A stretch of DNA of 7,007 bases from Bifidobacterium breve (lineage in GTDB: Bacteria; Actinomycetota; Actinomycetes; S36-B12), in assembly GCA_945870085.1 (NCBI GenBank), contig CAMBQX010000093.1, positions 1-7,007 on the forward strand. Direction: 5' to 3'. The position numbers and the translations under genes are program-made. Positions 1 to 5,779 of the stretch are shown one piece after another; position 1 is the stretch's first letter; each line of letters starts with the position of its first letter. The notes under the pieces are model-generated. The model had not been told where the DNA came from, searched no databases, and was given only the letters and a program-made list of their open reading frames with translations.

Positions 1-21
1 GGCCTTGGCATGGGCCACTAG
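1..21 (+). CDS. fabG: 3' end of fabG (3-oxoacyl-ACP reductase), partial
   Basis: Only the last six codons and a TAG stop are inside the window. They read GLGMGH, which closely resembles the C-terminal end of actinobacterial FabG/MabA proteins (a GMGMGH-like tail after the last glycine-rich strand). FabG is the NADPH-dependent reductase of type II fatty-acid synthesis, acting one step before dehydration and the FabI reaction. The stop lies 23 nt before the fabI start, the same order as mabA-inhA of M. tuberculosis, so the two are very probably co-transcribed. The identification rests on a six-residue tail plus gene order and is therefore an inference. Confidence 0.72.
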   Translation, partial: GLGMGH

Positions 22-44
22 GAAACGAGCAGGAGCAATTTTAG

Positions 45-812
45 ATGGGGATATTGCAGGGTAAGCGAATTCTGATTACCGGGGTACTTACCGACCAGTC
101 CATCGCCTTCCACGTTGCCCGCCTCGCCCAGGAGCAAGGGGCGTTCGTAGTCCTAACATCATTTGGCCGAGTTATGTCACTTACCACACGTTCAGCCGGC
201 CGGCTTCCTTCGCTGCCACCGGTTATTGAACTGGACGTCACCAATGATGAGGATTTAACTGCACTCGAGAGTCGCGTTCGCAAACACGTGGACGGGATTG
301 ATGGCGTATTGCATTCAATAGGCTTCGCACCTGAAGCGGCTCTTGGTGGTAAATTTCTGTCCACGACATGGGCCGATGCAGGTACCGCACTGCAAGTATC
401 AGCTTTTTCGCTTAAGTCACTATCAGTAGCCGCTGTGCCATTAATGGGACCGGGTGGTTCCATTGTCGGGCTCGATTTCGATGCTGCGGTGGCCTGGCCC
501 AAGTATGACTGGATGGGGGTAGCCAAAGCGGCACTCGAAAGTACCTCCCGTTATCTCGCCCGTGATCTGGGGCCGAAAGGGATACGCGTTAATCTGGTGG
601 CCGCCGGACCAATTCGTACCATGGCCGCCAAAAGCATCCCAGGTTTTGAAGAGTTTGAGGGGGTTTGGTCCGCGCGGGCACCTTTAACTTGGGATTTAGA
701 TGACCCCGAACCGGCAGCGCGTGCGTGTATCGCTTTGATGTCCGACTGGTTCCCGGCAACAACCGGGGAGATCGTGCACGTTGACGGCGGGTTGCACTCA
801 CAAGGTGCCTAG
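45..812 (+). CDS. fabI: Enoyl-[acyl-carrier-protein] reductase (NADH), FabI/InhA type
   Basis: FabI catalyses the last step of each type II fatty-acid elongation cycle, reducing trans-2-enoyl-ACP with NAD(P)H in the cytosol. The 255-residue protein is a short-chain dehydrogenase of the FabI branch. It has the dinucleotide-binding segment TGVLTDQSIAFHVA (12-25), SIGF at 91-94, GSIVGLDFD at 138-146, the catalytic pair Tyr154 and Lys161 in the Y-x6-K spacing, and NLVAAGPIRT at 183-192. The C-terminus ATTGEIVHVDGG is also typical. Similarity to mycobacterial InhA is strong throughout. Unlike InhA, the substrate-binding loop after PIRT is about ten residues shorter, as in ordinary FabI, so very long mycolate precursors are not the expected substrate. 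InhA Asp42 of the adenine pocket is Gly41 here. The ATG has AGGAG at 31-35 with a 9-nt spacing. It follows fabG and overlaps sixA. Confidence 0.95.
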   Translation: MGILQGKRILITGVLTDQSIAFHVARLAQEQGAFVVLTSFGRVMSLTTRSAGRLPSLPPVIELDVTNDEDLTALESRVRKHVDGIDGVLHSIGFAPEAALGGKFLSTTWADAGTALQVSAFSLKSLSVAAVPLMGPGGSIVGLDFDAAVAWPKYDWMGVAKAALESTSRYLARDLGPKGIRVNLVAAGPIRTMAAKSIPGFEEFEGVWSARAPLTWDLDDPEPAARACIALMSDWFPATTGEIVHVDGGLHSQGA

Positions 813-1314
813 CAAACAGCTGGTCCTAATTAGACACGCAAAGTCTGCATATCCAATAGGCGTTGCGGATCACGAGCGGCCCTTAAATGCACGAGGAGTT
901 CGCGATGGCACTGCGGTCGGTCGCTGGCTAGCTAAATCAGGCCTAATGAATCTAAAAATATCCGTGGTGGTGTCATCGGCTCGGCGCACACAAGAAACTT
1001 GGGCGCTGATCGCCGGCGAGGGTACTGACGTTATTGCTCGCACCGAGCCACGGCTTTATGAAGCGTCACAGCAAACAATTCTTGAGGTGATTCGAGCAAC
1101 CCCGCTAAATCTTGAGGTGCTAGTTATCATCGCTCATAATCCTGGGCTTGAAGATGTTGCTTCGACTATCGCTAGAAATCGCGAATCGAGTTCCTACTTG
1201 ATGCTAACGGAAAAATACCCGACATCCGGTGTGGCCGTATTCGATATAGTCGATTGGTCGACTATTGCCACCGAATCAGCAATTCTTACTGAATTTAGCG
1301 TGCCTCGCGGCTAG
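805..1314 (+). CDS. sixA: SixA-type phosphohistidine phosphatase (histidine phosphatase superfamily)
   Basis: A small (169 aa) cytosolic histidine phosphatase. The N-terminal LVLIRHAKS (6-14) carries the superfamily RHx motif with the phospho-accepting His11. Arg60/Arg61 in SSARRTQET and the second active-site His111 in IIAHNPG complete the pocket. The HAKS..HERPLNARG pattern fits the SixA branch; E. coli SixA removes phosphate from phosphohistidine of a phosphotransfer domain. Its substrate here is unknown, and no phosphorelay or PTS gene is nearby. I chose GTG805 because family members begin only a few residues before the RHA motif. A TTG at 781 in the same frame is possible (GGGGAG at 765-770) but adds eight residues lying entirely inside fabI. 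GTG805 overlaps the fabI end by 8 nt, suggesting translational coupling. The gene is convergent with serB. Confidence 0.85.
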   Translation: MPSKQLVLIRHAKSAYPIGVADHERPLNARGVRDGTAVGRWLAKSGLMNLKISVVVSSARRTQETWALIAGEGTDVIARTEPRLYEASQQTILEVIRATPLNLEVLVIIAHNPGLEDVASTIARNRESSSYLMLTEKYPTSGVAVFDIVDWSTIATESAILTEFSVPRG

Positions 1315-2546
1315 TTAGTTGCTAGGCGAGGTGCCGGCGTGACCACACCGGCGCGGGCATCGGCTCCTTCGATATCTTCCCTGGTGATACCTAGGAGATA
1401 CAGCACCGAGTCAAGGTACGGCACCGATAGTGCTGCGTCAGCGGCTTCGCGTGCCGCGGCTTTACCGTTGAACGACACCCCGAGTCCGGCAGCTTCGAGC
1501 ATCGATACATCGTTGGCACCATCACCAATCGCTATGGTGCGCCTCATCGGGATTTCGTATTTCGCCGCGAACTCCTCAAGTGCGGCCTTTTTGCCTTGAC
1601 GGTCAACGATGACGCCGACAACCTCACCGGTTAAGTATCCATCGCGAACTCCAAGGTGGTTAGCTCTTACGTCATCAATGCCTAACTCATCAGCGAGAGG
1701 CATGATCACTTCCGCGAAGCCCCCAGAAACCAGGCACACCCGGTACCCGAGGGTATTCAAAGTGCGGCAGAGGGTCCGAGCACCAGGTGTCAACTTTAGG
1801 CGGGTTCTGACCTCGTCAAGCACACTGACCGGCAGGCCTTTTAGTAAGGCAACTCGAGCCCGCAGCGCGGCCACAAAATCCAGATCACCCGCCATTGCCT
1901 GCGCGGTGATTTGGGCAACTTGCTCACCAACTCCGGCATGTTCTGCGATGAGGTCAATTACTTCATTTTGAATCAGGGTTGAGTCGACATCGATAACCAC
2001 CAGATGCTGCCCGCGGCGATCTAGACCCGACTCCTGCACGGCGATGTCGACACCCACTTCGGCTGCGGCAGCAACAAGGGCACGGCGTAAATCTTGTAGT
2101 TCGGCACCCGAACCCTCGAATACCACCGCGGTTACCGGATACGAGGCAATCCGGCGGATGCGATCGATATTGCCCCCGCGATTGGCGATCTCCTCGGCGA
2201 TACGAGACACCGCATCGGGTCGAAGTGGGGCCCCAAGAATCGTCACGTGCACGCGGTCGCGCCTGCTTACCGTGTCTTCTAGGGCGCCGGGTACCGTCGT
2301 GACATCCATCTCAAGGGCTGCGGCGGTGCTGCGGATATCTTGCCGAATCCGACTCATAATTTCGTCATTACCGGTGCCGCTGGTCTCGACATTAACCAGG
2401 GCGGAAAGCACCAACCGCCCACGGACCACCAGTTGCTCGACATCAAGAACGGTGATCGGGTGCGCGGCCAGGGCCGCGAAGAGGGTCTTGGTTACCCCCG
2501 GCCGGTCAGTTCCGCTAAGGGTTAGGAGCAGGGTCTGTGAAGTCAT
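1311..2546 (-). CDS. serB: Phosphoserine phosphatase with two N-terminal ACT domains
   Basis: SerB hydrolyses O-phospho-L-serine to serine, the last step of the phosphorylated serine pathway. The 411-residue protein has two ACT-type ligand-binding domains (about 3-85, starting TLLLTLSGTDRPGVT, and about 98-175), then a HAD phosphatase domain (about 180-395). HAD motif I is VIDVDSTL with nucleophile Asp186 and acid/base Asp188; motif II is Ser274 in LVSGGF; motif III is Lys319/Lys320; motif IV is GDGAND (341-346). The length and the ACT-ACT-HAD order match mycobacterial SerB2, in which the ACT domains mediate serine feedback; the same control is likely but not shown here. A TAG four codons upstream in frame makes ATG2546 the most upstream start. 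Upstream only a weak CCGAG resembles a ribosome binding site. The stop overlaps the sixA stop, and the next gene on the other side is divergent. Confidence 0.96.
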   Translation of the reverse strand: MTSQTLLLTLSGTDRPGVTKTLFAALAAHPITVLDVEQLVVRGRLVLSALVNVETSGTGNDEIMSRIRQDIRSTAAALEMDVTTVPGALEDTVSRRDRVHVTILGAPLRPDAVSRIAEEIANRGGNIDRIRRIASYPVTAVVFEGSGAELQDLRRALVAAAAEVGVDIAVQESGLDRRGQHLVVIDVDSTLIQNEVIDLIAEHAGVGEQVAQITAQAMAGDLDFVAALRARVALLKGLPVSVLDEVRTRLKLTPGARTLCRTLNTLGYRVCLVSGGFAEVIMPLADELGIDDVRANHLGVRDGYLTGEVVGVIVDRQGKKAALEEFAAKYEIPMRRTIAIGDGANDVSMLEAAGLGVSFNGKAAAREAADAALSVPYLDSVLYLLGITREDIEGADARAGVVTPAPRLATN

Positions 2547-2610
2547 CTCGGAACAACGCTAGCGCGTGTGGCACCAACCACGAACAACCAAGGCGACTAA
2601 GGTCACTTTC
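2547..2610. promoter_or_regulatory. Divergent intergenic promoter region, serB / ABC ATPase
   Basis: This 64-nt stretch separates the two divergent genes if the ABC gene starts at GTG2611, and must hold the promoters of both. On the + strand TAAGGT (2598-2603) fits the actinobacterial -10 pattern TAnnnT and ends 7 nt before GTG2611. On the - strand TAGCGT (2561 down to 2556) ends 9 nt before the serB ATG. No convincing -35 box is visible for either. Both genes could thus have leaderless or nearly leaderless mRNAs, in keeping with their poor ribosome binding sites. This is inferred from short motifs only. Confidence 0.4.
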
Positions 2611-3414
2611 GTGGCGCAAATTCTCGACCAGGCGGAGGTATTCACTTGCCATCAGGTAGCGGTTAGGCGTGGGCGGAAACTGCTGCTGAACGACGTGAAC
2701 TGGGTGGTCCGTTCACCTGATCGCTGGGTGATTCTGGGCCCTAATGGGGCTGGCAAAACCACCCTCCTGCAGCTCGCGGCAGCCCAAATGTTCCCGACCT
2801 CGGGGCAGGTGCACCTCCTTGGTGAAGAACTTGGCGCGGTTGATCTGGCGGACCTGAAACCCCGTATTGGCTGGGCGAGTAGTGCCATATTGAATACCCT
2901 TCCGGCCTCGGAGAGTGTTGAGAATGTGGTGCTGACCGGGGCATATGGCGTGACCGGTAGGTGGCGAGAAAAGTATGAATTGATCGACGAGTTTCGCCGC
3001 ACCCAACTTATTAAGACTTGGGGATTGGAAGCACTCGCGAACCGGACTTTTGGCACCTTGTCCGAAGGTGAGCGAAAGCGAACTTTGATTGCCAGAGCGT
3101 TAATGTCTGATCCAGAACTATTGCTGCTGGATGAGCCGGGGGCTGGATTGGACCTGGGCGGCCGCGAGGATTTGGTGCAGCGCATGACGATATTGGCTTT
3201 TGATAGGCACGCTCCGGCGCAAGTGCTTGTCACCCATCATGTTGAGGAAATCCCACCTGGCTTTACCCACGCGTTATTGCTCCGCGATGGTCAGGTGGTC
3301 GCCCAAGGCCCAATTGAGCAGACGATAACGAGTGAGACGCTCACAAAAACGTTCGAGATCCCGATTACGATGGAACGAGTTGGTGGCCGGTATACCGCTC
3401 AACGAGCTCGTTAA
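2611..3414 (+). CDS. Solitary ABC transporter ATP-binding protein (YlmA/Rv3041c-like)
   Basis: A 267-residue ABC ATPase with no membrane partner nearby. Numbered from GTG2611, Walker A is GPNGAGKTT (43-51), the signature is LSEGE (150-154, in place of LSGGQ), Walker B is LLLLDE (170-175) with catalytic Glu175, the D-loop is around GAGLD, and the switch His is His209 in LVTHH. Where a Q-loop glutamine is expected, the sequence reads IGWASSAI, a deviation I recall from YlmA-like ATPases. Position beside serB parallels M. tuberculosis Rv3041c-Rv3042c. A GTG at 2566 would add 15 residues (MWHQPRTT...) and leave only 19 nt for two divergent promoters. GTG2611 begins just before the usual family N-terminus and follows AAGG (2599-2602) and a possible -10 box, so I prefer it. 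Substrate and partner are unknown; a soluble, non-transport role is possible. Confidence 0.88.
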   Translation: MAQILDQAEVFTCHQVAVRRGRKLLLNDVNWVVRSPDRWVILGPNGAGKTTLLQLAAAQMFPTSGQVHLLGEELGAVDLADLKPRIGWASSAILNTLPASESVENVVLTGAYGVTGRWREKYELIDEFRRTQLIKTWGLEALANRTFGTLSEGERKRTLIARALMSDPELLLLDEPGAGLDLGGREDLVQRMTILAFDRHAPAQVLVTHHVEEIPPGFTHALLLRDGQVVAQGPIEQTITSETLTKTFEIPITMERVGGRYTAQRAR

Positions 3415-3474
3415 CTTAGAGAACAGGCGCCTTACTAGCTGTAATTTGGGTTGCGATGTTCCACATGCGAAGGC

Positions 3475-3478
3475 GAGG
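3475..3478 (+). promoter_or_regulatory. Ribosome binding site deciding the phosphatidyltransferase start
   Basis: GAGG, inside the purine-rich AAGGCGAGG (3470-3478), lies 5 nt before GTG3484. It favours that start over the in-frame TTG at 3451. A possible -10 box TAATTT (3442-3447) lies upstream with no clear -35, so transcription could begin near 3454. That would exclude the TTG start altogether. Confidence 0.5.
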
Positions 3479-3483
3479 CCGTA

Positions 3484-4074
3484 GTGAAGGATAACAACGG
3501 GAAGCTAGAGGCTGAACTTAGTAACCGTATCTGGACCGTGCCGAATATTTTGAGTTTCATCAGGCTACTTGGTATCCCACTATTCCTCTGGTTGGTGTTG
3601 GTTGAGCAGGCCGATGTGTGGGCGTTTGTCGTATTGGTGGTAGCCAGTGCCTCCGACTGGCTCGATGGTGCACTCGCTCGGGCACTTAACCAAACCAGCA
3701 AGTTGGGTGCGCTGCTCGATCCACTGGCCGACCGCCTCTATATCGCAGCCACGATTATCGGCTTAGCGCTTCGCGGCATCATCCCGTGGTGGTTGGTGCT
3801 AGCACTGGCTCTTCGTGATGTGATGCTACTGCTGCTCTTGCCCGCACTCAGGCGCCGCGGCATGCTCGCACTGCCGGTAACTTTGCTCGGAAAGGCGGCA
3901 ACCTTTTGCCTACTTTGGGGATTTCCGGCCCTCCTCCTGGGTTCAGTTGGTGGGGCCATAGGCACCTTCGGATTGATCTGTGGGTGGGCCTTTTCTTTGT
4001 GGGGTACGGCACTGTACTGGTGGGCCGGGCTTGACTATGTGCGCCGCGGGCTGCGCCTTCCACTGGTAACGTAA
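3484..4074 (+). CDS. CDP-alcohol phosphatidyltransferase family membrane enzyme (PgsA-like)
   Basis: These enzymes transfer a phosphatidyl group from CDP-diacylglycerol to an alcohol in the membrane, making for example phosphatidylglycerol phosphate, phosphatidylinositol phosphate or cardiolipin. The 196-residue protein carries the complete signature: Asp58, Asp61-Gly62, Ala65-Arg66, Gly75, Asp79 and Asp83, in the canonical D-x2-DG-x2-AR-x8-G-x3-D-x3-D spacing. Hydrophobic segments at about 24-40, 46-57, 86-98, 101-119, 135-155 and 157-181 fit the six-helix fold. TVPNILSFIRLLGIP (18-32) is the typical start of the first helix. GTG3484 has GAGG at 3475-3478. A TTG at 3451 in the same frame would add a cysteine-rich tail unlike the family, so I reject it. 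M. tuberculosis pgsA2 (Rv1822) lies upstream of gcvH in the same way. The alcohol substrate cannot be assigned from sequence. Confidence 0.88.
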   Translation: MKDNNGKLEAELSNRIWTVPNILSFIRLLGIPLFLWLVLVEQADVWAFVVLVVASASDWLDGALARALNQTSKLGALLDPLADRLYIAATIIGLALRGIIPWWLVLALALRDVMLLLLLPALRRRGMLALPVTLLGKAATFCLLWGFPALLLGSVGGAIGTFGLICGWAFSLWGTALYWWAGLDYVRRGLRLPLVT

Positions 4075-4103
4075 TGCTGAGCAAGCGGGCGAAGTAGGCC
4101 CAA

Positions 4104-4120
4104 TAGAGTTTGGTTAAGGT
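4104..4120 (+). promoter_or_regulatory. Possible -10 elements before gcvH
   Basis: The 64-nt gap between the phosphatidyltransferase stop and gcvH holds two TAnnnT matches, TAGAGT (4104-4109) and TAAGGT (4115-4120). Neither has a -35 box at the right distance; a TTGACA at 4123-4128 lies downstream of both and overlaps the ribosome binding site. Transcription of gcvH from here is possible, but read-through from upstream is equally compatible. Confidence 0.25.
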
Positions 4121-4126
4121 GTTGAC

Positions 4127-4133
4127 AAGGAGG
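4127..4133 (+). promoter_or_regulatory. Strong ribosome binding site of gcvH
   Basis: AAGGAGG is a near-perfect anti-16S match placed 5 nt before ATG4139, the strongest such site in the window. It fixes the gcvH start and suggests efficient translation. Confidence 0.85.
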
Positions 4134-4138
4134 ATCGC

Positions 4139-4522
4139 ATGTACCCAGAGGAGTTGCGCTATACCGCCGAACACGAGTGGGTGCGGTCAGAGGCGGATGG
4201 CACGGTGGTTTTCGGGATTACCTCTTTCGCGCAAGAGGCTTTAGGCGACATCGTCTACGTAACCATGCCGGCGGTGGGTGAGTCTTTGGCGGCTGGCGCC
4301 GCATGCGGTGAGGTGGAGTCTACGAAGAGCGTGAGTGACATTTACTCACCACTTGACGGTGTAGTAATTTCACGCAATGAATCTTTGGACTCGACACCGG
4401 AAAGCATAAATTCGTCGCCATATGGGGCTGGTTGGTTGGTCACCATGGCGCCGAGTGATCCAGCTCAATTTGCGAACTTACTCAGTGCGGCCCAGTACGC
4501 CGAAATTACCCTAAAGGGATAA
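4139..4522 (+). CDS. gcvH: Glycine cleavage system H protein
   Basis: GcvH is the small lipoylated carrier that shuttles the aminomethyl intermediate between the P, T and L proteins during glycine breakdown to CO2, ammonia and methylene-tetrahydrofolate. The 127-residue protein has the usual length. It begins with YPEELRYTAEHEWV, contains the lipoyl-domain motif GEVESTKSVSDIYSPLDG with acceptor Lys63, and ends with the family pattern of PYGAGWLVTM and a short helical tail. All key positions look intact. gcvP, gcvT and a lipoyl ligase are not in the window, so the rest of the complex must be encoded elsewhere. gcvH stands 33 nt before the FHA gene and appears to lead the gcvH-FHA-ftsR cluster. 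Confidence 0.97.
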   Translation: MYPEELRYTAEHEWVRSEADGTVVFGITSFAQEALGDIVYVTMPAVGESLAAGAACGEVESTKSVSDIYSPLDGVVISRNESLDSTPESINSSPYGAGWLVTMAPSDPAQFANLLSAAQYAEITLKG

Positions 4523-4541
4523 TGCGTACCAAACAGGCAAC

Positions 4542-4547
4542 AGGAGG
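4542..4547 (+). promoter_or_regulatory. Ribosome binding site deciding the FHA gene start
   Basis: AGGAGG lies 8 nt before GTG4556, a near-ideal spacing. The alternative GTG at 4547 overlaps the last base of this site and would have no usable ribosome binding site, so GTG4556 is preferred. Confidence 0.8.
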
Positions 4548-4555
4548 TGGTAACG

Positions 4556-5062
4556 GTGCGCTGTGCTAATTGTGATGCCGCGGTCGAAATTGACGACCAC
4601 TTCTGCGCTGAGTGCGGTAACTCGCTTGAGCTGGGCATAGAGCAGGTGGGCATAGAGCACACCGGTTCAATTACCTCGATCATCGCAATAGGTGGAGATA
4701 CAAACTCGGGCCCGATGGCCCCGGTGGGCTCGCCATCGCTAGCCGAGCTACCTACCGGTTCGGCGCTCTTGGTGGTGCATCGAGGGCCCGGGGAGGGTAG
4801 TGAATTCGCACTCAACGCCGATCTACTCACGGTCGGGCGCTCACCAGATTCAGAGGTTTTCTTAGACGATGTCACAGTCAGCCGCCGGCACGCCGAATTT
4901 CGGCGAGGTAGTTCAGGGTGGAGTATTCGTGATGCGGGGAGCCTCAACGGCACTTATGTAAATCGAAGGCGCGTAGAAGATCATCAGCTTAATGGTGGGG
5001 ATGAGGTTCAAATCGGAAAGTTCCGCTTTGTTTTCCTTGTCGGTGTGGAGCCAAAATCGTGA
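4556..5062 (+). CDS. garA: GarA/OdhI-like FHA-domain protein with N-terminal zinc ribbon
   Basis: A 168-residue cytosolic protein with three parts. Residues 1-24 form a putative zinc ribbon with Cys3-x2-Cys6 and Cys17-x2-Cys20. Residues about 25-66 are a low-complexity linker. Residues 67-161 are a forkhead-associated domain with Gly94-Arg95, Ser109-Arg110-x-His112 and Asn131-Gly132, the phosphothreonine-binding residues. The stretch FLDDVTVSRRHAEFR and the C-terminal GDEVQIGKFRFVFL are nearly the same as I recall for M. tuberculosis GarA and C. glutamicum OdhI. Those proteins inhibit 2-oxoglutarate dehydrogenase and tune glutamate metabolism, and are switched off when a kinase phosphorylates an N-terminal ETT motif. 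I see no such motif here. The position between gcvH and an FtsR-type gene supports orthology. The stop overlaps the ftsR start by 4 nt. Metal binding and the metabolic role are inferred. Confidence 0.9.
   Translation: MRCANCDAAVEIDDHFCAECGNSLELGIEQVGIEHTGSITSIIAIGGDTNSGPMAPVGSPSLAELPTGSALLVVHRGPGEGSEFALNADLLTVGRSPDSEVFLDDVTVSRRHAEFRRGSSGWSIRDAGSLNGTYVNRRRVEDHQLNGGDEVQIGKFRFVFLVGVEPKS
4632..4659 (+). repeat. Two-copy 15-bp tandem repeat in the FHA linker
   Basis: A 13-nt string beginning TGGGCATAG occurs at 4632-4644 and again at 4647-4659, a period of 15 bp. It encodes GIEQV followed by GIEHT (residues 27-36) immediately after the zinc ribbon. It is in frame, so copy-number change would only lengthen or shorten the linker by five residues. 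Confidence 0.85.
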
Positions 5063-5763
5063 GTGGTTTGGCCCGCGGCCCGGTGGTTGGCACCATAAGC
5101 ATCGGTGAGGTCTTGACTTTACTCAAGCGCGAGTTTCCTGACATCACGATTAGTAAGATCCGGTTCCTGGAAACCGAGGGATTGATTACTCCCGAGCGCA
5201 CCGCATCGGGTTACCGGCGCTTCGCCGAACGCGATTTGGAGCAACTGCGTTCGGTCCTGACTTTGCAGCGCGACCAATACCTGCCCCTTAAAGTAATTCG
5301 TGAGCACTTAGAAGAGTCCACGGCAGAGTCGGCTAACCAACCAGTTGCCGGTTCCGGGTTGCGCGCCGATGATTTTCGCGCAGGGGCCGGCAAGGTACGC
5401 CTTACTCGCGGTGAGTTAGCCGAAATGGTTGAGTTACCCGAGGCCTTGATAGCTAGCTTAGAAACGATCGGGTTGGTTTGGGCGAACCCTGCCGGCCACT
5501 ATGACGAAGATGCACTTGCTGTTGCCAGCATTGTGGCGCAGCTCGCCCCATTGGGAGTTGAGCCCCGACACCTGAGGTCATTTCGGGTTGTTGCCGATCG
5601 TGATACCGGGCTAGTCGAGCAAATCGCCACCCCCTTTAGCCAACCCAAGGACCGAGGCCAGCGGGAGCACGCACATGAGGTGGTCCGTGAGGCCGCGGCG
5701 CTCTTGGTACAACTGCACGGGGCTTTGCTACGAGCGGAACTAGTTCGCGGTGGCCTGACCTAG
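5059..5763 (+). CDS. ftsR: MerR-family transcriptional regulator, FtsR type
   Basis: A 234-residue DNA-binding protein. Residues about 13-84 form a MerR winged helix-turn-helix: SIGEVLTLLKREFPDITISK, then IRFLETEGLI and SGYRRF, then a dimerisation helix from about 58. The phrase FPDITISKIRFLE is diagnostic of the M. tuberculosis Rv1828 / C. glutamicum FtsR group, which in corynebacteria activates ftsZ and affects division. The C-terminal half (about 115-175) looks like a second winged-helix unit (TRGELAEMVELPEALIASLE) instead of a drug-binding domain, followed by a long helix (200-230). GTG5059 overlaps the FHA stop as GTGA and has GGAG at 5047-5050 (8-nt spacing), so the two genes are probably translationally coupled. 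The dimer and the regulatory role are inferred from the family. Confidence 0.9.
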   Translation: MSGLARGPVVGTISIGEVLTLLKREFPDITISKIRFLETEGLITPERTASGYRRFAERDLEQLRSVLTLQRDQYLPLKVIREHLEESTAESANQPVAGSGLRADDFRAGAGKVRLTRGELAEMVELPEALIASLETIGLVWANPAGHYDEDALAVASIVAQLAPLGVEPRHLRSFRVVADRDTGLVEQIATPFSQPKDRGQREHAHEVVREAAALLVQLHGALLRAELVRGGLT

Positions 5764-5767
5764 GGGT

Positions 5768-5773
5768 TAGGCT
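5768..5773 (+). promoter_or_regulatory. Leaderless-type -10 box of the DUF151 gene
   Basis: TAGGCT fits TAnnnT and ends exactly 6 nt before ATG5780, the distance from a -10 box to its transcription start. The mRNA would therefore begin on the A of the start codon. No good Shine-Dalgarno site precedes the ATG, as expected for a leaderless gene. A -35 is weak at best (TTCGCG, 5744-5749, 18-nt spacer). Confidence 0.55.
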
Positions 5774-5779
5774 GATGGC

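Noticed and set aside
41..526. Long antisense open frame opposite fabI, and similar antisense or out-of-frame open frames opposite serB, the ABC gene, the phosphatidyltransferase and ftsR
   Set aside because: Their products are low-complexity, Ser/Arg/Pro-rich and match no family, while the opposite frame encodes a clear conserved enzyme. They are expected by-products of GC-rich codon use.
781..804. TTG781 as the sixA start
   Set aside because: The eight extra residues lie wholly inside fabI and precede the usual family N-terminus. GTG805 places the RHA motif where it belongs. Kept as a minor alternative.
2566..2610. GTG2566 as the ABC ATPase start
   Set aside because: It has no ribosome binding site, leaves 19 nt for two divergent promoters, and adds a tail not typical of the family.
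3401..3412. Perfect 12-bp palindrome AACGAGCTCGTT at the end of the ABC gene as a terminator
   Set aside because: It has no loop, so as RNA it could form only about four pairs, and no T-run follows. It overlaps the last codons and is most likely chance.
3451..3483. TTG3451 as the phosphatidyltransferase start, giving a cysteine-containing N-terminus (MRCSTCEGE)
   Set aside because: GTG3484 has a better-placed GAGG and gives the usual family length. The two cysteines are probably non-coding chance.
4075..4138. Glycine riboswitch upstream of gcvH
   Set aside because: The gap is only 64 nt, too short for a tandem glycine aptamer with its expression platform, and I see no conserved aptamer core.
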